From Mycobacteriaceae bacterium (GTDB lineage: Bacteria; Actinomycetota; Actinomycetes; Mycobacteriales; Mycobacteriaceae), in assembly GCA_019749805.1 (NCBI GenBank), contig JAIEPH010000001.1:1-64000 (forward strand): DNA of 64,000 nt, written 5' to 3'. Below the pieces are notes generated by a model. It was not told the DNA's origin. It made no database searches and saw only the letters and a program-made list of their open reading frames with translations. The position numbers and the translations under genes were made by a program. This document shows, piece after piece, positions 31,977 to 38,419 of this stretch. Numbering within the stretch: the first letter of the stretch is position 1; the number at the start of each line of letters is the position of its first letter.

Positions 31977-32351
31977 CTACCGGTCCGCTGCCTGTTGCAG
32001 TTGCTCGGCTGTGTGCGCCGTGTAGCCGGGCATGTCGCTGACGTCGCCGGCCAGGTTGTAGAAGTGACCGTAGGCGTGCTCTCTGCTGTAGTCCGGGACC
32101 TGCGCGAGCTTCTCGGCGTACCACTGGTCGAAATCGGGGGCGTTGGGTGGATTGGCGAACGGCGGCGGACCGATGTGCGGTCCCCATGCCGGCGTCGTCG
32201 GCGCGGACCCGGCGGCGCCGTTCACTCGGGTGGTGAGGTCGCGCTCCTGCGTCTCCAACGCCGCGACTTCGGAGACCGAGCGGGCCGCCTTCGCGCGGGT
32301 GTCGCCGCTGCATCGTTGCGGTCCACCAAGTTCGCTGCTTGCTTTGCACAT
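31977..32351 (-). CDS. GGPQRCSGD-motif protein (124 aa)
   Basis: 124-aa protein opening MCKASSELGGPQRCSGDTRA. The same N-terminal motif opens the divergent exonuclease at 32545 (MCRASHEPGGPQRCSGDTRA). This Cys-x-GG-x-RC-type N-terminus is seen in many actinobacterial phage and plasmid proteins and may be a small zinc or processing motif. A coiled-coil segment (SVSEVAALETQERDLTTRVN) and a Pro-rich part follow. ATG 32351 has CGGAGGA upstream. It is transcribed from element B copy 32387-32419. Confidence 0.72.
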   Translation of the reverse strand: MCKASSELGGPQRCSGDTRAKAARSVSEVAALETQERDLTTRVNGAAGSAPTTPAWGPHIGPPPFANPPNAPDFDQWYAEKLAQVPDYSREHAYGHFYNLAGDVSDMPGYTAHTAEQLQQAADR

Positions 32352-32386
32352 GGTTCCTCCGGGCGTGTGTGCGGGCATCTCATGGA

Positions 32387-32419
32387 GGTAGTACCGGCGC
32401 GGGCCACTGTTTCCGTCGC
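32387..32419 (-). promoter_or_regulatory. Element B, copy upstream of 31977-32351
   Basis: GCGACGGAAA-N12-CCGGTACTACC on the minus strand, ending 36 bp before ATG 32351. The spacing is identical in all five copies. Confidence 0.7.
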
Positions 32420-32464
32420 CCGAGTCCGAAACCCGCCCCATCCGACTTCCACAAGGGGTCTGCT

Positions 32465-32497
32465 GCGACGGAAATGTCGGCGGCAGCCGGTACTACC
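32465..32497 (+). promoter_or_regulatory. Element B, copy upstream of the exonuclease gene
   Basis: GCGACGGAAA-N12-CCGGTACTACC on the plus strand, in mirror orientation to the copy at 32387, serving the divergent gene at 32545. Confidence 0.7.
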
Positions 32498-32544
32498 TGG
32501 GGGGAGGCGAATCACCGCCGCCACGTCCTGGAGTGAGGGTCATT

Positions 32545-33285
32545 GTGTGCAGAGCCAGCCATGAGCCTGGTGGGCCTCAGCGGTGCAGCGGAGACACCCG
32601 GGCGGCCCTGGAGCGAACGTTGGGGGCGGTGGCGACCTTGGAGTGCCGGCAGGACGCGCTGATCCGCGCCGTTGACGTTCACGGCTCCTCGATGGGCGCT
32701 CAGGTCGGCCCAGCGCTGAGCCTCCGTCGGCAATATCTCGTCGACGTCGAGGCGTTCTCGCCGCGTGAGGCGGCGACACGGTTCGCGCGTTCGGTTCTCG
32801 CCCCGGGGACGGCGATCATCGTCGACACCGAGACGGTGTCGATGGGCGGCCCCATCTGCGAAATTGCGGCGGTCGACGCCCACACCGGGGTGCCGATGCT
32901 CGACACGTTGGTCAATCCGCGATGCCCGATCACCCCGGCAGCGCAGGCAGTGCACGGCATCACCACCCGTGAAGTCAGCGGGCCGCAAGTGCCGACGTGG
33001 GCCGAGGTGTACGAGCGATTCGCTCAGGTGGCCCGAGGGCGTGTGGTCTTGGCCTACAACGCCGACTACGACCGCCAGGTCGTCGCCGACGACTGCCGCC
33101 GCTCCGGCGTGGACGCCGCGGGGTCGACGTCGGATGCGGCGTGGTGGGCCGACGTGATGGCCCCGCGCAGCGACTTCATGGGTGCCACGCGGTGGCTGCG
33201 CAACGGCGGCGGTCACCGCGCCCTCGGGGATGTTGAGCAGACCCGGGCACATCTTCTGGCGATGGCAGCCGGGCCATCCGCCTAG
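32545..33285 (+). CDS. DnaQ-like 3'-5' exonuclease with GGPQRCSGD N-terminus
   Basis: 246-aa protein. Residues 1-20 carry the CRAS-GG-QRCSGD motif shared with the divergent neighbour. Residues ~88-246 are a DEDDh exonuclease: IIVDTETVSMGG (Exo I D and E), VLAYNADYDRQVVADDC (Exo II D), GGGHRALGDVEQT (Exo III H and D). It probably proofreads or trims DNA 3' ends. I chose GTG 32545, with AGTGAGGG 5 nt upstream, because it gives the same N-terminus as the neighbour; an in-frame GTG 32533 adds four residues. Element B (32465-32497) precedes it. Confidence 0.82.
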   Translation: MCRASHEPGGPQRCSGDTRAALERTLGAVATLECRQDALIRAVDVHGSSMGAQVGPALSLRRQYLVDVEAFSPREAATRFARSVLAPGTAIIVDTETVSMGGPICEIAAVDAHTGVPMLDTLVNPRCPITPAAQAVHGITTREVSGPQVPTWAEVYERFAQVARGRVVLAYNADYDRQVVADDCRRSGVDAAGSTSDAAWWADVMAPRSDFMGATRWLRNGGGHRALGDVEQTRAHLLAMAAGPSA

Positions 33286-33331
33286 GTCGGTCGTCGCGAT
33301 CTGTCGAGCTTCTCGGTTAGAGGCCTTCGCA

Positions 33332-33595
33332 CTACACCACCGCCTCTGATCCGTCGTCCGGCTCACTGGTCGCCTTACACAGAAGCTCGGTATAGACGGA
33401 GTCGCTGATCGCCTTCGCGAACATTCGGAACACCAGATCGATGTCACCGTGGCCTGCCTGGCAGTTCTTGCGATGACAGGTCGGCAAGTTGACGAGCACA
33501 TCGGCACGGCTCACGACAGCGGCATCGATCGCCTGCTTGATGCGCGGCCAGAGATCCATGTCCGGGCTTACGGGTGGTTGGGCGGGGGCCTTCAC
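33332..33595 (-). CDS. Hypothetical protein (87 aa), third gene of operon
   Basis: 87-aa protein starting at GTG 33595, overlapping the previous stop by GTGA. It contains LPTCHRKNCQAGHGD, a Cys/His cluster that could hold one metal ion, and a helical C-terminus (LVFRMFAKAISDSVYTELLC). The function is unknown. It is co-transcribed with 33592-33798 and 33795-34274. Confidence 0.65.
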   Translation of the reverse strand: MKAPAQPPVSPDMDLWPRIKQAIDAAVVSRADVLVNLPTCHRKNCQAGHGDIDLVFRMFAKAISDSVYTELLCKATSEPDDGSEAVV

Positions 33596-33798
33596 CGGAC
33601 CACCATCGTCAAGCCAGCAAGGTTCGGCGCGGGGGGCGTCGTGCTATGCCCGCGTTTGACTGTGTTCTGAATGAGCCAAACTAGCGCGGCCGTCCGCGAC
33701 ATGGCCGTCAGGTCGGGAATCTCGACGTTGTAGCTGCGGCAGGAGTACACCTTGCCGTCGTATTCGACCCTAGGCTTCGGTCCGCGTTTCCGGGTCAT
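33592..33798 (-). CDS. Small hypothetical protein (68 aa), second gene of operon
   Basis: 68-aa basic protein, MTRKRGPKPRVEYDGKVYSC onward. ATG 33798 overlaps the stop of the 159-aa gene by ATGA, and its own stop overlaps the next gene by GTGA. The KRGPKPRVEYDGK start resembles small DNA-associated proteins. The function is unknown. Confidence 0.68.
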   Translation of the reverse strand: MTRKRGPKPRVEYDGKVYSCRSYNVEIPDLTAMSRTAALVWLIQNTVKRGHSTTPPAPNLAGLTMVVR

Positions 33799-34274
33799 CG
33801 AACCAAGTCCTCTTCGCAGGAGGGGCACCGTTCGGTACCGGTCGTAGCGCCGTCGTGACGTTCGCCGCAATCGGGGCACTCGTAGGCCAAACCGTCGATG
33901 CCATCTGCGAACTCGTCGTCGTCCGCCGGGGTGTCGTTTTGCCAGAGTGCTCGACTGCGAACGGTGGTGCGGCGGCGGCCGCGGCAGGTAATGCACGCGC
34001 AGGGAATCCCCCGCCGGGTGCTGAAGAGGCGACCGTGACACTCGGGGCAAAGGACCGACAGCTCAACGGTTCCCGGCGCGTGGGGTGATGCGTGAGTCCA
34101 GGTGTTCCACGCCTGCTCCCATGAGGTGAACGTTTGTCGTTGACGTAGCGTCCACCTTGCGAATTCCGTGCGGATCTCATACCCGGAGTTCATGGGCCGC
34201 AAGTCGGGTAGCGCGGCGGCGAGCACGTGGTGCGGTAGCTGATGGATCTCGCGGGCGCGGGCGTGATTGTTCAT
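33795..34274 (-). CDS. Double zinc-ribbon protein (159 aa) under a damage-type promoter
   Basis: 159-aa protein. The N-terminal 70 residues are helical (TSWEQAWNTWTHASPHAPG). Then come CPECHG...CACITC (about residues 80-101) and YECPDCG...CPSCEE (about 133-155), two zinc ribbons. It probably binds nucleic acid or protein. It is first gene of a three-gene overlapping operon; ATG 34274 follows the leader hairpin (34302-34323) and AAAGGTCCTCC. Confidence 0.78.
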   Translation of the reverse strand: MNNHARAREIHQLPHHVLAAALPDLRPMNSGYEIRTEFARWTLRQRQTFTSWEQAWNTWTHASPHAPGTVELSVLCPECHGRLFSTRRGIPCACITCRGRRRTTVRSRALWQNDTPADDDEFADGIDGLAYECPDCGERHDGATTGTERCPSCEEDLVR

Positions 34275-34301
34275 GTCCTGGAGGACCTTTCGACGTTCGA
34301 T

Positions 34302-34323
34302 GACCGGGCACACGTGCCGGGCC
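34302..34323 (-). ncRNA. Family A leader hairpin, 33332-34274 operon
   Basis: Outer stem GGCC/GGUC, C-C mismatch, inner GGCAC/GUGCC. Confidence 0.8.
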
Positions 34324-34351
34324 GGATGTGATGCGTGATCGTGCTTCGTTG

Positions 34352-34373
34352 AGTGTACTGCGGGGGTCTGACG
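34352..34373 (-). promoter_or_regulatory. RecA-NDp-like promoter, 33332-34274 operon
   Basis: CGTCAG (34368-34373), N10, TACACT (34352-34357) on the minus strand: one mismatch (first T) to the consensus. Confidence 0.65.
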
Positions 34374-34408
34374 TGTCGTGGGAGACGGCGTTTTCAGTTG
34401 CGAGCGGG

Positions 34409-35791
34409 TTAGGAGTGGAAGGTCCACCACGTGTAGAGCTGCGCCAGCGAGGGGCCTTGCGCGCCGGCTTCGGCGACGTTGAGCAGTGCTTGCGCGTCGC
34501 TAGTCCACACGACGACGGCGTGGCCGCCCTGGGTCCCGCAGAACAGTGTTCCTGCCACTTGAGTGGGGGCGGCGTTACGGCGCCATGGTCCCGGCGACTG
34601 AATGTTGCCTGGGCACACCGTGCGGTCGAAGGTTGCGGTGCTGGTGGTGAACGCCTCCTGTAGAGACTGCCGGTCGGGGTAGATCGTGTAGGTCGCCGAC
34701 TGCGGACCGCCGGGGTCGGCGTTGGAGGAGCACGTCAGAGAGGGACGGTCGGTGCCGGGTGTCGGTGTGCAGTCGCGGTCGCGGTCCAAATATCCCTTCG
34801 GGACAAGGCTTTTCACCCGCTGTATGTCAGCCGGCGACGCGGTGGGAGCGGGGTTGACGGCGGTGTCGGCGCTGTTCTGTGATGTCAGCAGGCTCCACCC
34901 CGCGAAGATGATGAGCACGACGCCGACGAGGACGACTGCGGACACGGCCACCGTCCTCTTCGACGGCCCACGTCGGTTGGGTGTCGCGGCGAACACCGGT
35001 GGCGGTGGGGAGCTGCGTGGCGGTGGCGTGGGGTGCGGCGGGTACGGGCCGCCCAGGGGACGGTGCTGGGCGTCCGGACCGGGCAGGGGTGCCGCCGGTG
35101 CCGGCGCTTCTGTTGGCCGCGGCCGCGGCGGCCTGGCCGGCTGGGGCGCCGAGGTTGACCGGCTGGTAACGGCACGGCCGTTGGGGCGGTCCGGTCCCGG
35201 TGAGAAGGAACGACGTCGCGGCTCGACGTCGAGCGGGGCGGCGGAGGTCGCGACGTTGCTGCTCGCGGGGGCAGCAGTCGTCGCGTCGGTCTTCGCAGGT
35301 GGAGCGGCGACGGGAGGAGTACTGCTCACGGGTGCCGGCAGGTCTGTTGGGGGCGCTTCGTCGGCTGTCGGTGGCGGGTCCGTTGGCAACTGGTCGGGGA
35401 TGTCGTCGATCTCGGCGGTGGCGATGGGCAGGATCTTCGCGAAGTCGATCCCGGGGTCGTCGAGGAGGCTCAGGTCGATGACGAAGGCGAGGTCGACGGG
35501 GAATGCCTGCATGCCGAAGTGGGGCTGCTGTCCGGGGATGCTGGGTCGCATCACGATGTCGCTCACCCAGAAGAATGGGCCGGCGTCGTCGTATCCGAGC
35601 AGTTCGGGTGAGCAGTTGCGGGTGTCGAGGTGCGTGTCGGTTCGATGCTTGAGGGGGTCGTCGAGGCGCGCATAGACATAACCCTGGCCGTCGGGGCCGG
35701 TGCGAACGTCGACCGTCGCCCCGATGGCGGGAAGCTGGTCGCGTAGGTCTTCGGGTCCCACCCGAAGGGCGCTGATGACGAACCGTGACAC
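34409..35791 (-). CDS. Single-pass membrane protein with the novel shared N-terminal domain and an exported sensor-like domain
   Basis: 460-aa protein. Residues 1-115 (SRFVISALRVGPEDLRDQLP, GPFFWVSDIVMRPSIPGQQP, FPVDLAFVIDL) are homologous to the N-terminus of the Imm63-like protein at 26596. A long Pro/Ala linker (~135-290) leads to one membrane segment (about 297-320, VAVSAVVLVGVVLIIFAGWS). The outside domain (GYLDRDRDCTPTP, LTCSSNADPGGPQSATYTIY, AFTTSTATFDRTVCPG) resembles the sensor found after mycobacterial receptor kinases, but no kinase domain is present. It may relay an outside signal to the N-terminal domain. Confidence 0.78.
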   Translation of the reverse strand: MSRFVISALRVGPEDLRDQLPAIGATVDVRTGPDGQGYVYARLDDPLKHRTDTHLDTRNCSPELLGYDDAGPFFWVSDIVMRPSIPGQQPHFGMQAFPVDLAFVIDLSLLDDPGIDFAKILPIATAEIDDIPDQLPTDPPPTADEAPPTDLPAPVSSTPPVAAPPAKTDATTAAPASSNVATSAAPLDVEPRRRSFSPGPDRPNGRAVTSRSTSAPQPARPPRPRPTEAPAPAAPLPGPDAQHRPLGGPYPPHPTPPPRSSPPPPVFAATPNRRGPSKRTVAVSAVVLVGVVLIIFAGWSLLTSQNSADTAVNPAPTASPADIQRVKSLVPKGYLDRDRDCTPTPGTDRPSLTCSSNADPGGPQSATYTIYPDRQSLQEAFTTSTATFDRTVCPGNIQSPGPWRRNAAPTQVAGTLFCGTQGGHAVVVWTSDAQALLNVAEAGAQGPSLAQLYTWWTFHS

Positions 35792-35815
35792 TGCCCAGAA
35801 CCTACCTACGCGCGC

Positions 35816-36118
35816 TCAGGAGGGTCCGAACGCGGCAGTGCCGCCTTCGGGGGGTGTCGGAGTCGCGGAACCCCGGCGTCGGGGGCCGATGGCGACGTCG
35901 TCGTGGCCGTCGAGGGTCAGGGTGCGTCCGTCAGTCAACTCGAGGTCGACCCATTGCACGCCGAGTCGCTCGGTGCGGATGTCCACGGCGCAGACCGTGG
36001 CGTGGAACTGCGGGAGGTAGTCGCCAACTTCCAGATCGAGCACCATTTCGACCTGGTCCGCGGTGCTGTCGTGGCCAGATGGCGCCAGTGCGGGGACGTC
36101 GCCGCGGGTGGTGGTCAT
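35816..36118 (-). CDS. Hypothetical protein (100 aa)
   Basis: 100-aa acidic protein. The beta-rich core (VLDLEVGDYLPQFHATVCAV, VQWVDLELTDGRTLTLDGHD) looks like a small barrel. ATG 36118 has GAAAGAAGG upstream. The leader (36119-36291) shows a TGTCGA box, but no -10 at the right distance, so I do not place it in the damage regulon. It is unrecognised. Confidence 0.65.
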   Translation of the reverse strand: MTTTRGDVPALAPSGHDSTADQVEMVLDLEVGDYLPQFHATVCAVDIRTERLGVQWVDLELTDGRTLTLDGHDDVAIGPRRRGSATPTPPEGGTAAFGPS

Positions 36119-36291
36119 CTGTGCCTTCTTTCGCGGTGTTCGCGTCGCTTGGGTCGATGGGTGGGGTGTCGACGTGGAATCCACGTTAGCTGCGAGTTCG
36201 GCGTCGACAGTGTCCCGACGCCGGGCCGATTTCGGGTGATGTGCGCCGCGCCGGCAACGCCCGGGGGATCGTCTGTCTCGCCGCCTCCGGG

Positions 36292-37347
36292 TCAGGTGGG
36301 TTGCGCAGTGAGTCCGGGGTGGTCGTAGAGGTCGGCCAGGTACTGTTTCGTCGCCTCACTCCATGGCCGGTTGCTTGCGGTGCCCAGGACTGCGGCGGCA
36401 ACGGGTGGGACGACGACGTCGGCGAGCTGGTGGAAGCGGGCGGTGCGACTGCCGTGCCACGGGTAGTCGCGCGGGAAGCCCTGCAGGTACCCGGCTTCGG
36501 CTTCGGTGAGGCGCTCGCCGGTCGTTTCGCGAGCCCATGTCCTGGCCTTCTCGGTCATGCACCAGCCGATCTTGCTGGCTGCGAACAGGTTTCCTCCGGT
36601 GGGTCGCCGGTTGCCGCGGGTGCGGATCATCTCGTCTGAGGGCCAGTCGAGGACTTGGGCCATGGTTCGTTCGGGCCATCGGACGAGTGGTGCGTAGTGG
36701 TCGTGGCGTCCGGTCGGCTCTGCGCGGTTGGCGACGAGGAAGACTCGTTTGCGGCGCATGGGCATTCCCAGGTTGGCGGCGTCGATGGTGAAGACGTCGA
36801 CCCCTGAGAAGTGCTCGAACAGTTCGGCGGCGAGGTCGTCGAACATGAATTCTGTTGCGCTGGTGGCGACTTGCTCGAAGGCCAGCCATTGCAGGTTGGG
36901 CAGTCCCAGTGCGAAGCGAATGGTCTGGGCCGCGAGGGCTGTGCGCGGGTCGCTGGCAGCGGCGAGTTCTTCGGCGATGGTGTCCCACGGGCACTCGCAG
37001 TCGACGCTGCCGGCGTGGGTGATGACGTCGAGGATGATCTGCAGGTCGTGCGCGCCGCTGCGCAGCCCGGCCGAGGAGAAGGTGGGGCATGGGCTTGAGC
37101 AGATGAATCCGGTGATCTCGGGGTGCTGCGCCGGGTCGACGTCGAGAATGTCGCCGACGTGGCGGCGGTGTCCCGCCGCTGCCGCGGCGGCGGCCGCCGA
37201 CTGGTTGATCTCGACGCCGAGGAACGTCGACGGGCTCATGCCGATGATGGTGGCGCCGACATCCCAGCCGCCCGGGCCTGCGAAGGCGTCCAGGATGGTC
37301 GGCGCCGGCAGTGGCGTTCCGGGCGGCTGGTGTGTCGTGGTGATCAT
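36292..37347 (-). CDS. C5-cytosine DNA methyltransferase under a damage-type promoter
   Basis: 351-aa protein with C5-MTase motifs in order: I LDAFAGPGGW (19-28), IV SSPCPTFSSAG with catalytic C87, VI FEQV (157-160, usually ENV), VIII MRRKRVFLVA (197-206), IX-X GFPRDYPW and QLADVVVPPVAAAVLG. The target-recognition part is short. An orphan enzyme is likely: no restriction partner is adjacent. ATG 37347 follows the leader hairpin (37369-37391) and AGGAGGG. Placing a DNA methyltransferase under a damage promoter is unusual. Confidence 0.85.
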   Translation of the reverse strand: MITTTHQPPGTPLPAPTILDAFAGPGGWDVGATIIGMSPSTFLGVEINQSAAAAAAAAGHRRHVGDILDVDPAQHPEITGFICSSPCPTFSSAGLRSGAHDLQIILDVITHAGSVDCECPWDTIAEELAAASDPRTALAAQTIRFALGLPNLQWLAFEQVATSATEFMFDDLAAELFEHFSGVDVFTIDAANLGMPMRRKRVFLVANRAEPTGRHDHYAPLVRWPERTMAQVLDWPSDEMIRTRGNRRPTGGNLFAASKIGWCMTEKARTWARETTGERLTEAEAGYLQGFPRDYPWHGSRTARFHQLADVVVPPVAAAVLGTASNRPWSEATKQYLADLYDHPGLTAQPT

Positions 37348-37368
37348 GGCGGCCCTCCTGGGCGTGGG

Positions 37369-37391
37369 GACCGGGCTCGCAAGCCCTGGCC
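37369..37391 (-). ncRNA. Family A leader hairpin, C5-MTase gene
   Basis: Outer stem GGCC/GGUC, bulged A, inner GGGCU/AGCCC, loop UGCG; 23 nt. Confidence 0.8.
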
Positions 37392-37429
37392 GATGGGTAC
37401 GTCGTCAGACGGGTGGTGGTGCAGTGATC

Positions 37430-37451
37430 AGCGTATCCGACAGGTCCGACG
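37430..37451 (-). promoter_or_regulatory. RecA-NDp-like promoter, C5-MTase gene
   Basis: CGTCGG (37446-37451), N10, TACGCT (37430-37435) on the minus strand: one mismatch to the consensus. Confidence 0.65.
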
Positions 37452-37462
37452 GATCAGGTTCA

Positions 37463-37648
37463 TCATCGTTGTCGGCGAACGACTTTGGTGTCCCACAGCC
37501 CGGTGCCGGGGAGACGCAGCGTCCGCCGCACGGTGCCGTCGGCGGCGCGGCTGAACCGTAGCGGCCCGGCGCCGGCGCTCACCGAGATTCCACGCTGAGT
37601 CAGCGTGAAGCGGAACGGGCCGAGCGTCTTGGTTTTCCGAAACTGCAT
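37463..37648 (-). CDS. DUF4236-like small protein (61 aa)
   Basis: 61-aa protein, MQFRKTKTLGPFRFTLTQRG, then ISVSAGAGPL and LPGTGLWDTK. This matches the DUF4236 pattern (xFRKS-LGPxxxLNLSxxGxSVSxG...LPGTGL), a small beta-rich domain found in phage and mobile-element proteins. ATG 37648 has AGGAGGA upstream and follows element B (37691-37723). Confidence 0.8.
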   Translation of the reverse strand: MQFRKTKTLGPFRFTLTQRGISVSAGAGPLRFSRAADGTVRRTLRLPGTGLWDTKVVRRQR

Positions 37649-37690
37649 GGGTGATCCTCCTGCTGCGGTTCTTGTCGTGCCTGTCATCGA

Positions 37691-37723
37691 GGTAGTACCG
37701 GTCTGCAAGCCACTTTCCGTCGC
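37691..37723 (-). promoter_or_regulatory. Element B, copy upstream of the DUF4236 gene
   Basis: GCGACGGAAA-N12-CCGGTACTACC on the minus strand, 43 bp before ATG 37648. Confidence 0.7.
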
Positions 37724-37818
37724 GTCGACCAGAACAAATCCCGCTACCTGGAGCGATGGCAGGTCCCCGGCAAATCGGTCCGGGAGAGTGCGACCGCCGG
37801 GGCGGGCCGCGGACACGA

Positions 37819-38304
37819 TCAACTCTCGTGGAGACGAGCAAGCTGGATTCGCATCTCCGTGATCTCGCCGCCTTCGAGGCCCGTGGCGACCAACGCTGGG
37901 CGAATTCCTTCCCACACGGCGCTGAATTCAATGGCACGCCCGCTCTGCCGGTGCAGCTCGCCGTGAAACTCCGCGAAGGCCTTCTCAAACAGATCGCTGT
38001 CGGTGCGCCACGCCCAGGCAAGCAGTCTGCAGATGCGCTGCGGCACTGGCACAAACACCCCTTCTTGCCAGTCGCCGGAGGCCGTCACAGCGGCGGCCTC
38101 CGAAACAGCCAGTGCGGCGATCAGGTCGGCGAGAAGATGTTCGTCGTCGATGATGGGCGCATTGGCTGGCACGATGTGCGCCACCACCTGCGAACCCTTG
38201 ATGACGTGCGTGGCCAGTCCTTGCTGGGCCTCTCCGACGAGAATGCTGAATCCATTGCGGGCGTCAGTTACTGTCCGCATGCGCGTCGATCGGATGCTCA
38301 CCAT
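37819..38304 (-). CDS. Phd/YefM-like antitoxin domain protein (161 aa)
   Basis: 161-aa protein. Residues ~8-50 (MRTVTDARNGFSILVGEAQQ, GLATHVIKGSQVVAHIVPAN) fit the Phd/YefM antitoxin fold. The C-terminal 110 residues are helical and unrecognised (ICRLLAWAWRTDSDLFEKAF), longer than the usual toxin-binding tail. No toxin gene is adjacent: the upstream and downstream genes are the HerA-like ATPase and DUF4236. It may be an orphan regulator; compare the Phd domain fused to EccC-like domains at 12511. Confidence 0.68.
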   Translation of the reverse strand: MVSIRSTRMRTVTDARNGFSILVGEAQQGLATHVIKGSQVVAHIVPANAPIIDDEHLLADLIAALAVSEAAAVTASGDWQEGVFVPVPQRICRLLAWAWRTDSDLFEKAFAEFHGELHRQSGRAIEFSAVWEGIRPALVATGLEGGEITEMRIQLARLHES

Positions 38305-38419
38305 CCAGCCACTCTACTAATTCACACCCTTATTCTGGCGTTCGCAGCGGCGCGAATTCATGCAGCCCAGGCGCCGACGTTCGTCAGTTGCGCCTAGCAA
38401 TGACTTACTCCTCGCCCGG

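Noticed and set aside
32465..32497. TGTCGG-N10-TACTAC inside element B as a further RecA-NDp promoter
   Set aside because: The -10 lacks the final T, and the other four element B copies do not have the TGTCGG box, so the match is probably coincidental.
35090..35125. DNA repeat GGTGCCGGCGCTTC shared by 35096, 55013 and 55128
   Set aside because: At 35096 and 55128 it encodes the same low-complexity peptide PTEAPAP, so composition explains most of it; only the 55013 copy next to element C was kept as a remnant.
36118..36230. TGTCGA box upstream of the 100-aa gene as a damage promoter
   Set aside because: The nearest TANNNT (TAACGT) is 15 rather than 10 bp away, and the box has a mismatch.
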